From Elstera litoralis (GTDB lineage: Bacteria; Pseudomonadota; Alphaproteobacteria; Elsterales; Elsteraceae), in the NCBI RefSeq assembly GCF_000963705.1, contig NZ_LAJY01000065.1, positions 1-6,054 of the forward strand: a DNA stretch of 6,054 bases, written 5' to 3'. Below, in pieces: positions 1-5,778 of this stretch. A program made the translations under genes and the position numbers. The notes under the pieces are model-generated. The model was not told the origin of the DNA, searched no databases, and worked only from the letters and a program-made list of their open reading frames with translations. The number at the start of each line of letters is the position of its first letter. Position 1 is the stretch's first letter.

Positions 1-63
1 TATCCACGTCAGTCAGCGGCCTTTGATCGATACAGCAGCGTCTTTGCGTAGTTTGGGGAACTA

Positions 64-92
64 GGCGCTTCCCGCAAGGTTGGGGAAGCGCC
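64..92 (-). terminator. Hairpin after the cyanophycinase-like gene, probable terminator
   Basis: A perfect 10-bp inverted repeat lies here: GGCGCTTCCC at 64-73 and GGGAAGCGCC at 83-92, with a 9-nt loop. On the minus strand it begins 10 nt after the stop codon of the cyanophycinase-like gene, so it is well placed to end or protect that transcript. There is no clear U tract after the stem on the minus strand (the bases read TAGTTCC), so it is not a textbook rho-independent terminator. A gene entering from the left on the plus strand could share it. Confidence 0.55.
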
Positions 93-102
93 ATGATAGG
101 GT

Positions 103-1347
103 TTACTTCGGTGCGTACAAAGGTTTGGGCAGCAGCACCGGGCGGATATCGAGATAGAGATCCTTCACGGTGTAGCTGTCGCCGCCGAGTGCGCTCGTGT
201 ACCAGCCCATCGACCCCGCGCCCTTATACAGGCGGAATTCAAACCCAATTTCCGGGTTCGGGGCATTGGCGCGCAGATCGAAGGCCAAGCCGATTTGCTC
301 GTTTTGCTTATTGTCGATGAGGTTGCCCATCGCTTCGGCAAGCGTGCGATTGCCTAGGATCGTCGGCCAGGCTTCGGGGTCTTCATTATAGGGCTTATAG
401 TCGGCACCGGCAGGATCGAGCTTATCCTTGGCCGGGTCTTTGACCGGGTTCGGGGTGATCGTGCCGGTCTTGAAGTCGTATTTATCGCCGCGGTCGAGAT
501 AGCTCAGCTTCGCGCCCTGAAGAGCAAAGGGGGCGGCTTTGGCCTCGCCGGTCGCGCTGGCGGTGTCGAGCAGCACAACGCCGCTGTAGCCGATCACCTC
601 CAACTGGCCCTTGCTGATAATGGCAGCGGTATCTTCATCGACGCCGAAGCCCTTTTTGGTGCCGGTCGCCTGCATGGCCGCGAGGGCACGGGGGAAGCGC
701 CCGCGCGCCAGGAAATGCTGATCGACGAACCAGCCGTCGGTCAGAAAACCCAGGCCCTTGTCGATGGTTTTGCCGGGGATGATCCCCTGCTTCAGCACAT
801 CGAGAACCGGGGGCGGGTCTTTGAACATCGTCTCAGACATGATCGCCGCCCCGGCGGAACTCCCGCCGATAACGCCGCCCGCCCGGTAGATTTCCCAAAT
901 CGCCTTCAAGGCCGCGCTTTGGCTACCGTCGGGCTCGACCAGGGCTTGCGTAATGCGCGCTTGATCGCCGCCGAGGAAATAGATGCCCTTCGCGGCCTTG
1001 ATCTTGGCGACATTGGCGGGGTCATTGGCCGCTTTGCGCAGGTCGATATCCTTATAGCGCGGGCCGATTTGGACCAGATCGGCGTCGGCTCCGAACTGCT
1101 TCAGGGTTTTCACGGCGGCTTCGGCGGCGCGCTGTGGGCTTCCGGCAGCGGCGGGAATAACGATGATCCTGTCTCCATCGCCGCCCGCGAGCGCCACATA
1201 GCGCTTCCAGACGGTTTCATTATCGGAGCGCAGATTGCCGCCGATGATGATGAGCGAACCCTCGCCAGCGGTTTGGGCCAGGGCGGGCAGGCTGCTGGCT
1301 CCGACGAGCAAGGCGGCAGTTACGGCGGTCTTTACAAAAACACGCAT
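103..1347 (-). CDS. Secreted cyanophycinase-like peptidase (family S51)
   Basis: This 414-residue protein probably hydrolyses cyanophycin (multi-L-arginyl-poly-L-aspartate) to beta-Asp-Arg dipeptides outside the cytoplasm. Residues 1-24 form a Sec signal peptide: a basic start, a hydrophobic core, and a likely cut after Ala-Leu-Ala24. The S51 core follows: FLGGDQ at 124-129, the nucleophile elbow GGSSAGA at 161-167 with Ser164 as nucleophile, DQHFLARGRFPR at 209-220 (the Asp-Gln-His and arginine cluster of cyanophycinases), and GVDEDTAA at 235-242. Intracellular cyanobacterial CphB is about 270 residues. This protein is longer because of the signal peptide and about 120 extra C-terminal residues, and in this resembles secreted CphE-type enzymes. 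The ATG at 1347 is preceded by GGAG at 10 nt spacing (1358-1361). It follows an EamA transporter on the same strand after about 124 nt. No cyanophycin synthetase gene is present, so a scavenging role is inferred. An S51 enzyme with another isoaspartyl peptide substrate is the main alternative. Confidence 0.88.
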   Translation of the reverse strand: MRVFVKTAVTAALLVGASSLPALAQTAGEGSLIIIGGNLRSDNETVWKRYVALAGGDGDRIIVIPAAAGSPQRAAEAAVKTLKQFGADADLVQIGPRYKDIDLRKAANDPANVAKIKAAKGIYFLGGDQARITQALVEPDGSQSAALKAIWEIYRAGGVIGGSSAGAAIMSETMFKDPPPVLDVLKQGIIPGKTIDKGLGFLTDGWFVDQHFLARGRFPRALAAMQATGTKKGFGVDEDTAAIISKGQLEVIGYSGVVLLDTASATGEAKAAPFALQGAKLSYLDRGDKYDFKTGTITPNPVKDPAKDKLDPAGADYKPYNEDPEAWPTILGNRTLAEAMGNLIDNKQNEQIGLAFDLRANAPNPEIGFEFRLYKGAGSMGWYTSALGGDSYTVKDLYLDIRPVLLPKPLYAPK

Positions 1348-1436
1348 TCCTCAGGCACTCCGGTAGGGTCTCGGTGTCCGATAGCCTGCCAGGGGGCGCG
1401 CGTAATAGGTGCCTGAAGTTGGGCCGCGTTTCCGCA

Positions 1437-1452
1437 ATAATATTTGTCAAAT
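1437..1452 (-). promoter_or_regulatory. AT-rich patch upstream of the cyanophycinase-like gene, candidate promoter/operator
   Basis: Between the two minus-strand genes lies a short AT-rich island in otherwise GC-rich DNA. On the minus strand it contains TTGACA (1445-1450), a perfect -35 match, followed by TATTAT (1437-1442), which resembles a -10 box. The two boxes are only 2 nt apart and so cannot form one promoter, and the sequence 17 nt beyond TTGACA is GC-rich. The 11-bp palindrome ATTTG-T-CAAAT (1442-1452) overlaps it and could be an operator. It suggests the peptidase can be transcribed independently of the upstream transporter. The evidence is pattern only. Confidence 0.25.
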
Positions 1453-1471
1453 CGGGGGTTGGCGGGATATT

Positions 1472-2365
1472 TTATGGCGCGCGACGGCGCGGCATGAGGG
1501 TCAGCACGGCAATACCGCCCAAGGTGAGGGCGGCCCCCAGCCCGGCGCGCAGGGTAAAAGGCTCGCCCAGGGCTAGAATACTGGCGAAAACGCCGAAAAT
1601 CGGCGCAGTCAGGGCGTAGGGGGCGAGCGTGCTGATTGGGTAACGGCGCATCAGCGTATACCAGCCGCTATAGGCGAAAAGGGTTGCGCCGAAAATCATA
1701 TAGGCGAGCGTGCCCGCCGCAATCCAACCGCTGTGTTGGAGGGCGTCGATCTGGCCGGTTTCGAAGAAGAACGACAGAATCGCCAACTGCGGGGCGGTAA
1801 TCAGCGCCATCCAGCCGGTCATCGCCAGCGGGTGAATCGAGGTCAACCGTTTGGAGACGAGGTTCGAGCAGGACCAGACGAAGGCCCCCAAAACCACCAA
1901 CCCGGCGGCAATCGCCGAGCTTGGTCCGCGCGGCTCCCCGAAGACGATGGCGACCCCGAGCAGCGCGATTCCCATGCCGATCAGGGTAAGGCGGCTCGGG
2001 CGTTCCTTCAGAAAAACAATGCCCAGCAGAGTGGAGAACGGCACCTGCGATTGAATGAGCACGGCGGCCAAAGCGCTATCGACCGATTTCAGCCCGACGA
2101 ACAGCAGGCCGAAATGCACAACGCCGAGCAACAGTGACAGCAGCAGCAAAGCGCCCCACTGGCGGCGCGGACGCGGAAAGAAGGGGATGACCATCAGCCC
2201 GACGATGGCAAAGCGGATCGCCAGCAAAAACAGCGGCGGCACCGCGCCGACGCCCAGCTTCGCCACAGGAAAATTCACCCCCCAAACCAGCATGATGGCG
2301 AGAATATAAAGAATATCCCGCAACGAAAGGCGGGTGGCGAGGGGCGCGGATAGGTCAGCAGGCAT
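1472..2365 (-). CDS. EamA/DMT-family transporter, resembling O-acetylserine/cysteine exporter EamA (YdeD)
   Basis: This 297-residue inner-membrane protein has about ten hydrophobic helices in two tandem EamA repeats, roughly residues 16-143 and 152-291. The first repeat opens with VWGVNFPVAKLG near 27-38 and ends near LKERP at 119-123. The second ends with a matching LGEPF near 266-270. The motif layout and several stretches recall E. coli EamA (YdeD), an exporter of cysteine-pathway metabolites, but substrates in this superfamily are poorly predicted by sequence. The start is uncertain: GTG at 2368 and ATG at 2365 are adjacent codons in frame. ATG is preferred by codon type. Only a weak AGGG lies just upstream. 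The C-terminus ends in a basic tail (PRRRAP). It is divergent from a second EamA transporter and lies upstream of the cyanophycinase-like gene on the same strand, so co-transcription is possible. The family is certain; the substrate is unknown. Confidence 0.9.
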   Translation of the reverse strand: MPADLSAPLATRLSLRDILYILAIMLVWGVNFPVAKLGVGAVPPLFLLAIRFAIVGLMVIPFFPRPRRQWGALLLLSLLLGVVHFGLLFVGLKSVDSALAAVLIQSQVPFSTLLGIVFLKERPSRLTLIGMGIALLGVAIVFGEPRGPSSAIAAGLVVLGAFVWSCSNLVSKRLTSIHPLAMTGWMALITAPQLAILSFFFETGQIDALQHSGWIAAGTLAYMIFGATLFAYSGWYTLMRRYPISTLAPYALTAPIFGVFASILALGEPFTLRAGLGAALTLGGIAVLTLMPRRRAP

Positions 2366-2501
2366 CACCCTAAGCTAAGCGCGCAGCGAAGCCCTGAGAA
2401 ACGCCGCTTTGGCACAGGGGGGTGCATCCAGTGCGCAAGAAACGGAGCGACGCTTCCTGCTGTCCCCGCTAGGGTGGCGCGCTCAAGCCTCGGAGAGAGA
2501 T
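2366..2501. promoter_or_regulatory. Divergent intergenic region between two EamA transporters
   Basis: This 136-bp gap separates two divergently transcribed transporter genes and so should hold both promoters. No convincing -35/-10 pair was found on either strand. TTGGCA at 2410-2415 is the best -35-like box for the plus gene, but it has no matching -10 element at 16-18 nt. No strong operator-like palindrome was seen. The assignment rests on gene orientation alone. Confidence 0.35.
2492..2495 (+). promoter_or_regulatory. Ribosome binding site fixing the start of the second EamA gene
   Basis: GGAG followed by a purine-rich AGAGA stretch sits 6 nt before the ATG at 2502. The frame stays open upstream to a TTG at 2409, but that codon has no Shine-Dalgarno sequence. 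The extra 31 residues it would add are polar and do not resemble the start of an EamA protein, so 2502 is chosen. Confidence 0.7.
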
Positions 2502-3437
2502 ATGACGACGCCGCAAACGCCTTTGATGTCCGCGAGTGATTGGGCGATTCTGCTCCTGCTGTCCTTCCTCTGGGGCGGCTCGTTTCTGTTCGCCAAGATT
2601 GCCGTGGCGGAGGTGCCGCCGTTCACCATCGTCTTCATTCGCGTCGCGGGGGCGGCGCTGATTCTCGCTGTCGTAGTGAAACTCTTGGGCCTCGGCATGC
2701 CGCGTGAGCGGGAGGTTTGGGCGCGGTTTTTCACGCTCGCCTTGCTGAGCAACGTCATTCCTTTCTCGCTGATCGTCTACGGACAAACCCAGATCGGCGC
2801 GGGGCTGGCCTCGATTCTGAATGCCACGACGCCGCTCTTCACCCTCATCGTCGCGCATCTTGTCACCCAGGATGAAAAGCTAACGCCGCTGCGCCTTGCT
2901 GGCGTGATGGCCGGGTTCGCCGGGGTGGCGGTGATGCTTGGGCCGAGCGCGGCCACTGGCCTCAGTGGGCCGTTGCTGGCGCAACTGGCGGTGCTGCTCG
3001 CCGCTTTCTCCTACGGTTGGGCAGGATGGTACGGGCGGCGGCTGACGGGGCTGCACCCGCTGCAAGCCGCCCTCGGGCAGGTGACGGCCAGCAGTGTGGT
3101 GATGCTGCCGCTCGCGGCTCTCGCGGAACAGCCGTGGAATTTGCCGATGCCCTCGGCGGCGGCGCTGGGCGCGCTCGCGGGGATCGCCATTTTTTCGACC
3201 GCGCTTGCCTATGGGCTGTATTTTCGGCTGCTGGCGCGCGTGGGGGCGGGGAATGCCTCGCTCGTGACCTTCCTCATTCCGCCGAGCGCCTTATTGATGG
3301 GCATTCTGTTCTTGGACGAGCGCCTAACGCTTTGGCAGGGCGCGGGCATGCTCGGCATCGGTGCGGGCTTGGTCTTGGTCGATGGGCGTTTTGATCCGCA
3401 AATTCCTCTAAATTTACCCTTCTGTAACACCGCGTAA
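2502..3437 (+). CDS. EamA/DMT-family transporter
   Basis: This 311-residue inner-membrane transporter has about ten helices in two EamA repeats, roughly residues 15-146 and 157-293. Helix 1 carries LWGGSFLFAKIAV (23-35). The end of repeat 1 has NATTPLFTLIVA (107-118) before QDEKL. Repeat 2 ends with FLIPPSALLMGILFLDERL (257-275), the usual helix-9 signature. It likely exports amino acids or other small metabolites, but the substrate cannot be read from the sequence. It differs clearly from the divergent EamA gene on its left, so the two are not a recent tandem duplication. The last 18 residues, from about 294, form a short tail after helix 10. The gene ends 115 bp before lpxC on the same strand, and no terminator with a T tract separates them, so some read-through into lpxC is possible. 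Confidence 0.9.
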   Translation: MTTPQTPLMSASDWAILLLLSFLWGGSFLFAKIAVAEVPPFTIVFIRVAGAALILAVVVKLLGLGMPREREVWARFFTLALLSNVIPFSLIVYGQTQIGAGLASILNATTPLFTLIVAHLVTQDEKLTPLRLAGVMAGFAGVAVMLGPSAATGLSGPLLAQLAVLLAAFSYGWAGWYGRRLTGLHPLQAALGQVTASSVVMLPLAALAEQPWNLPMPSAAALGALAGIAIFSTALAYGLYFRLLARVGAGNASLVTFLIPPSALLMGILFLDERLTLWQGAGMLGIGAGLVLVDGRFDPQIPLNLPFCNTA

Positions 3438-3448
3438 CAAAGCGTGAA

Positions 3449-3477
3449 TTGCTGCGCTGCATTACTCTTGCTATCCC
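3449..3477 (+). promoter_or_regulatory. Candidate sigma70-type promoter for lpxC
   Basis: TTGCTG (3449-3454) and TATCCC (3472-3477) are separated by 17 nt in the gap before lpxC. Both boxes are imperfect matches to TTGACA/TATAAT. The spacing is ideal, and the position would give a leader of roughly 70 nt. This is a visual match only. Confidence 0.3.
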
Positions 3478-3503
3478 TCAAGCCTCGAATTTTCGAAACA
3501 GGG

Positions 3504-3521
3504 GAAGAGGCGCCCCTCTTC
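3504..3521 (+). other. Hairpin in the lpxC leader
   Basis: GAAGAGG (3504-3510) and CCTCTTC (3515-3521) form a perfect 7-bp stem with a CGCC tetraloop. The block is flanked by TTTCGAA and TTCGAAA, another inverted repeat, which allows alternative pairings. No T run follows, so it is probably not an intrinsic terminator for the upstream transporter. It lies about 20 nt before the lpxC Shine-Dalgarno sequence, where a leader structure could influence mRNA stability or translation. That role is inference. Confidence 0.4.
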
Positions 3522-3542
3522 GAAAGCAAGGATCGACAGTGT

Positions 3543-3547
3543 GGAGG
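3543..3547 (+). promoter_or_regulatory. Ribosome binding site fixing the lpxC start
   Basis: GGAGG lies 5 nt before the ATG at 3553. The in-frame GTG at 3541 overlaps this Shine-Dalgarno sequence and has only weak purine content ahead of it, so the ATG is the better start. Confidence 0.75.
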
Positions 3548-3552
3548 CAAGC

Positions 3553-4509
3553 ATGAGTGATCGGCGGGGTAAGGCGGGGGCGGTGCCCACGGCAACGCGT
3601 CGGACGATTGCGCAGGCCATCCGCTGTGACGGTATTGGTCTGCACACGGGGAAGCCGGTCTCGATGACGCTGGTTCCGGCGGCACCGGGCACGGGTATCG
3701 TTTTTCGTCGTACCGATGTTCCGGGCGATACGGGGGTGCTCCCCGCCCGCTGGGACCGTGTGACGCAAACGATGCACGCAACCCTGCTGTCGAACCCGGA
3801 GGGTGTAACCCTCTCCACGGTTGAACATGTTATGGCCGCGCTGGCGGGCCTGGGTATCGACGATATTCTGATCGCCGTCGATGGCCCCGAACTGCCGATT
3901 ATGGACGGCTCGTCCGAACCTTTCGTGTTTCTGCTCGAAAGCGCGGGCCTGCGCGACAGCGAACAGCCCCGCCGCTATCTGCGCCTGCGCCGCACGGTAT
4001 CAATCACCGAGGGCAGCAAGACCGCCAGCCTGTCGCCCGCCGATCATTTCTCGGTTTCCGTTGAGATCGATTTCGGCGCAACGGCGGTGGCCCGGCAAAG
4101 TGGCGCGGTGGTGGTCGATCCGACCAGCTTTAAAACCGAAATCAGCCGCGCGCGCACCTTTGGCTTCTTGGAAGAGGTCAATTACCTGCGCGCCAATGGC
4201 TTGGCCCTGGGCGGTTCGCTTGAGAATGCCGTCGTCGTTTCGGGGCAAAACGTGATGAACCCGGAAGGGTTGCGCTTTGCCGATGAATTCGTGCGTCACA
4301 AGATTTTGGATTGCATCGGCGATCTCTACCTCGCGGGCGGCCCGATCTTGGGGGCTTTTCACGGCGTCCGTTCCGGTCACGCGCTGAACAATAAGTTGCT
4401 GCGCGCCGTGTTTGCCGATGCGGCGAATTACGAGTGGGTCGAGGCGGTGCCGGTTGCGGCGGGCGTCGGTATTCCGATGGATCTACCCGCAGTGGCGGCG
4501 CGGGCGTAA
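3553..4509 (+). CDS. lpxC: UDP-3-O-acyl-N-acetylglucosamine deacetylase LpxC
   Basis: LpxC is the cytoplasmic zinc deacetylase that commits UDP-3-O-acyl-GlcNAc to lipid A synthesis. The 318-residue product is close to the usual length of just over 300 and aligns along its whole length with the E. coli enzyme. Visible landmarks (numbered from this ATG) are GIGLHTG near 27-33, STVEH with Glu91 and zinc ligand His92, MDGSS near 117-121, ISRARTFGF near 197-205, and FVRHKILDCIGDL with zinc ligands His249 and Asp253. The catalytic His276 lies in SGHALNNKLL. All metal and catalytic residues are present, so the enzyme should be active. A GTG at 3541 would add four residues but overlaps the Shine-Dalgarno sequence. 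In many alphaproteobacteria lpxC follows ftsZ; here it sits between a transporter and lrgAB with its own terminator. The tail ends in AVAARA; whether it acts as a degradation signal, as the E. coli tail does, cannot be told. Confidence 0.98.
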   Translation: MSDRRGKAGAVPTATRRTIAQAIRCDGIGLHTGKPVSMTLVPAAPGTGIVFRRTDVPGDTGVLPARWDRVTQTMHATLLSNPEGVTLSTVEHVMAALAGLGIDDILIAVDGPELPIMDGSSEPFVFLLESAGLRDSEQPRRYLRLRRTVSITEGSKTASLSPADHFSVSVEIDFGATAVARQSGAVVVDPTSFKTEISRARTFGFLEEVNYLRANGLALGGSLENAVVVSGQNVMNPEGLRFADEFVRHKILDCIGDLYLAGGPILGAFHGVRSGHALNNKLLRAVFADAANYEWVEAVPVAAGVGIPMDLPAVAARA

Positions 4510-4531
4510 GCGCCGATCATCGAAACGCGAT

Positions 4532-4553
4532 AGGGGGCTGCGGCCCCCTTTTT
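4532..4553 (+). terminator. Rho-independent terminator of lpxC
   Basis: AGGGGGC (4532-4538) pairs with GCCCCCT (4543-4549) around a TGCG loop. The last base of the stem opens a run of five T residues (4549-4553). It starts 22 nt after the lpxC stop and is a textbook intrinsic terminator, so lrgAB downstream should have its own promoter in the remaining 130 or so bases. No convincing promoter boxes were seen there. Confidence 0.88.
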
Positions 4554-4675
4554 GCTGTCCCCTCTTTGCTGTTCACGTCAATCCTGCCGTGCGGCCTGCG
4601 CGCATCTCCCGTCGGATGAAGCGGCGACGACGGCCCAAGGCTTGCTCTAGTCTTTCATTCGAGACTTGCGGGAGG

Positions 4676-4681
4676 AAGGAG
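4676..4681 (+). promoter_or_regulatory. Ribosome binding site of the lrgA-like gene
   Basis: AAGGAG lies 5 nt before the ATG at 4687, inside a longer purine tract (4671-4681). The frame is open upstream to a TTG at 4668 and its neighbours, but those codons overlap or precede this site, so the ATG is the start. Confidence 0.75.
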
Positions 4682-4686
4682 CGAGC

Positions 4687-5055
4687 ATGCTGAAGGGCTT
4701 AACCATTTTACTGCTGTGCCAGTTGATCGGCGAAGCGACGGTGCGCGGCTTAGGCCTGCCGGTGCCGGGGCCGGTGCTGGGCATGGCGCTGCTGTTCTGC
4801 GGCTTCTTGCTGCGCGGCGGGATTCCGCACGATGTCGAGCAGGTCGGCGGCACGCTGTTGAAGCATCTCTCCTTGCTGTTCGTGCCCGCTGGTGTCGGGG
4901 TGATGCTGTATTTGCCGCTTTTTGCGGCGGAATGGGAGGCTATTGCCGCCTCCTTGGTCTTCTCGACGCTGCTAACCATCGCCGTGACCGCGCTCATCAT
5001 GAAATGGCTGCTGCCGCGCGAGACGCCCGCCGAGAAACCCGGAGCCGCCGAATGA
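4687..5055 (+). CDS. CidA/LrgA family membrane protein
   Basis: This 122-residue, four-helix inner-membrane protein belongs to the CidA/LrgA family. Family marks are LPVPGPVLGMALLF (24-37) and LLFVPAGVGVMLYLPL (63-78), with further helices at about 3-19 and 86-108 and a charged C-terminal tail. Together with an LrgB-type partner it forms a two-component membrane system. In Staphylococcus such pairs modulate murein hydrolases and cell death. In Streptococcus mutans and Bacillus subtilis relatives take up pyruvate, and the fused plant homologue PLGG1 carries glycolate and glycerate. Which role applies here cannot be decided from sequence. The TGA stop overlaps the start of the next gene as ATGA, implying translational coupling and one operon. 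No LysR or LytTR regulator lies next to it in the window. Confidence 0.93.
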   Translation: MLKGLTILLLCQLIGEATVRGLGLPVPGPVLGMALLFCGFLLRGGIPHDVEQVGGTLLKHLSLLFVPAGVGVMLYLPLFAAEWEAIAASLVFSTLLTIAVTALIMKWLLPRETPAEKPGAAE

Positions 5056-5775
5056 ACCCCGATTTTTATCAGGTCTGGGTTTATCTCTCCACCAGTCCGC
5101 TGCTCTCGCTCACCTTGACGCTGGTGGCCTATCAGGGCGGCCTGTGGATTTACGAGAAGATGGACCGGCGACCGCTGTTCAACCCGGTGCTGATTGCGGT
5201 GATTGCCCTCGTCGGGCTGCTGATGGTGACGGATACCGATTATAAAACCTATTTTGCCGGGGCGCAGTTCGTCCACTTCCTGCTCGGCCCCGCCACGGTG
5301 GCGCTGGCTTTGCCGCTCTATCGGCAGGTGGCCGCCGTGCGTCGCTCGATGCTGGCGCTAACCGTGGCGGTTTTGGTGGGCGGGATCACGGCGGCAGTCT
5401 CGGCGATCGGGATTGCGAAGCTCCTGGGGGCGACCGACCGAACCCTGATTTCCCTCGCGCCGAAATCGGTCACGGCCCCGGTGGCGATGGGGATTTCCGA
5501 GCAATTGGGCGGGTTGCCCTCGCTGACGGCGGTTCTCGTGATGCTGACCGGCATCACCGGCGCTGTGCTGGCGACCTATCTGCTCAACGCCCTGCGCATT
5601 AAAGACTGGCGGGCGCGCGGCTTTGCCATCGGCGTGGCCGCCCACGGCATCGGCACCGCCCGCGCGCTCCAGGTGAACGAGGTGGCGGGGGCGTTTTTCG
5701 GGGCTTGCGATGGGGATCAATGCGCTGGCGAGCGCCGTGCTGCTGCCGTTGTTGGTGCGGTGGTTGCTGGGGTAG
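5052..5775 (+). CDS. LrgB family membrane protein, 3' end frameshifted in this sequence
   Basis: This is the LrgB partner of the preceding gene. Its ATG overlaps the lrgA-like stop, and GGAG lies 7 nt upstream (5041-5044). Residues 1-214 are a normal multi-helix LrgB protein: FLLGPATVALALPLY (77-91), SLAPKSVTAPVAM (134-146) and GVAAHGIGTARAL (194-206) are the conserved blocks. After Ala214 the frame reads into a non-family tail and stops only at 5865-5867 (271 residues). Skipping one T of the T5 run at 5694-5698 restores a typical LrgB ending, with GLAMGINALASAVLLPLL followed by a TAG at 5773-5775, for a total of 240 residues, the usual family length. The coordinates given are those of this restored gene. 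The extra T may be a sequencing error, a recent inactivating mutation, or a slippage site. The last transmembrane helix would be lost if the frameshift is real and not bypassed. Confidence 0.9.
5694..5698 (+). other. T5 homopolymer at the lrgB frameshift
   Basis: As written, the codons are GCG TTT TTC GGG GCT and leave the LrgB family. With one T fewer they read GCG TTT TCG GGG CTT GCG ATG and match the family to its natural end. The exact extra base cannot be placed within the run. Confidence 0.88.
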
Positions 5776-5778
5776 GGG

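Noticed and set aside
1..64. Possible 3' end of a plus-strand gene (two frames open, ending at TAG 49-51 or TAG 62-64)
   Set aside because: Only 16 or 20 codons are visible, both frames are equally open, and neither ending is recognisable, so no gene can be supported.
715..1416. Plus-strand open frame of 233 codons
   Set aside because: It lies antisense to the cyanophycinase-like gene, which has a signal peptide and full S51 motifs. The predicted product resembles no family and is a by-product of high G+C codon use.
1472..3437. Two EamA transporters as a duplicated pair or heteromeric exporter
   Set aside because: Each is a full-length two-repeat protein and they differ strongly in sequence. 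Paired small transporters that function as heterodimers are the SMR type, which these are not.
3423..3439. Direct repeat TGTAACA / CGTAACA at the end of the second EamA gene
   Set aside because: The match is short and spans coding sequence and the stop codon. No symmetry or spacing suggests a regulator site.
4551..4572. Repeated TTTGCTGT after the lpxC terminator
   Set aside because: Two 8-bp copies close together in a simple pyrimidine-rich stretch are easily chance, and no promoter geometry fits.
4647..5276. Minus-strand open frame of 209 codons opposite lrgAB
   Set aside because: The product is Ser/Pro/Lys-rich with no recognisable domain, and it mirrors the codon pattern of the real genes on the plus strand.
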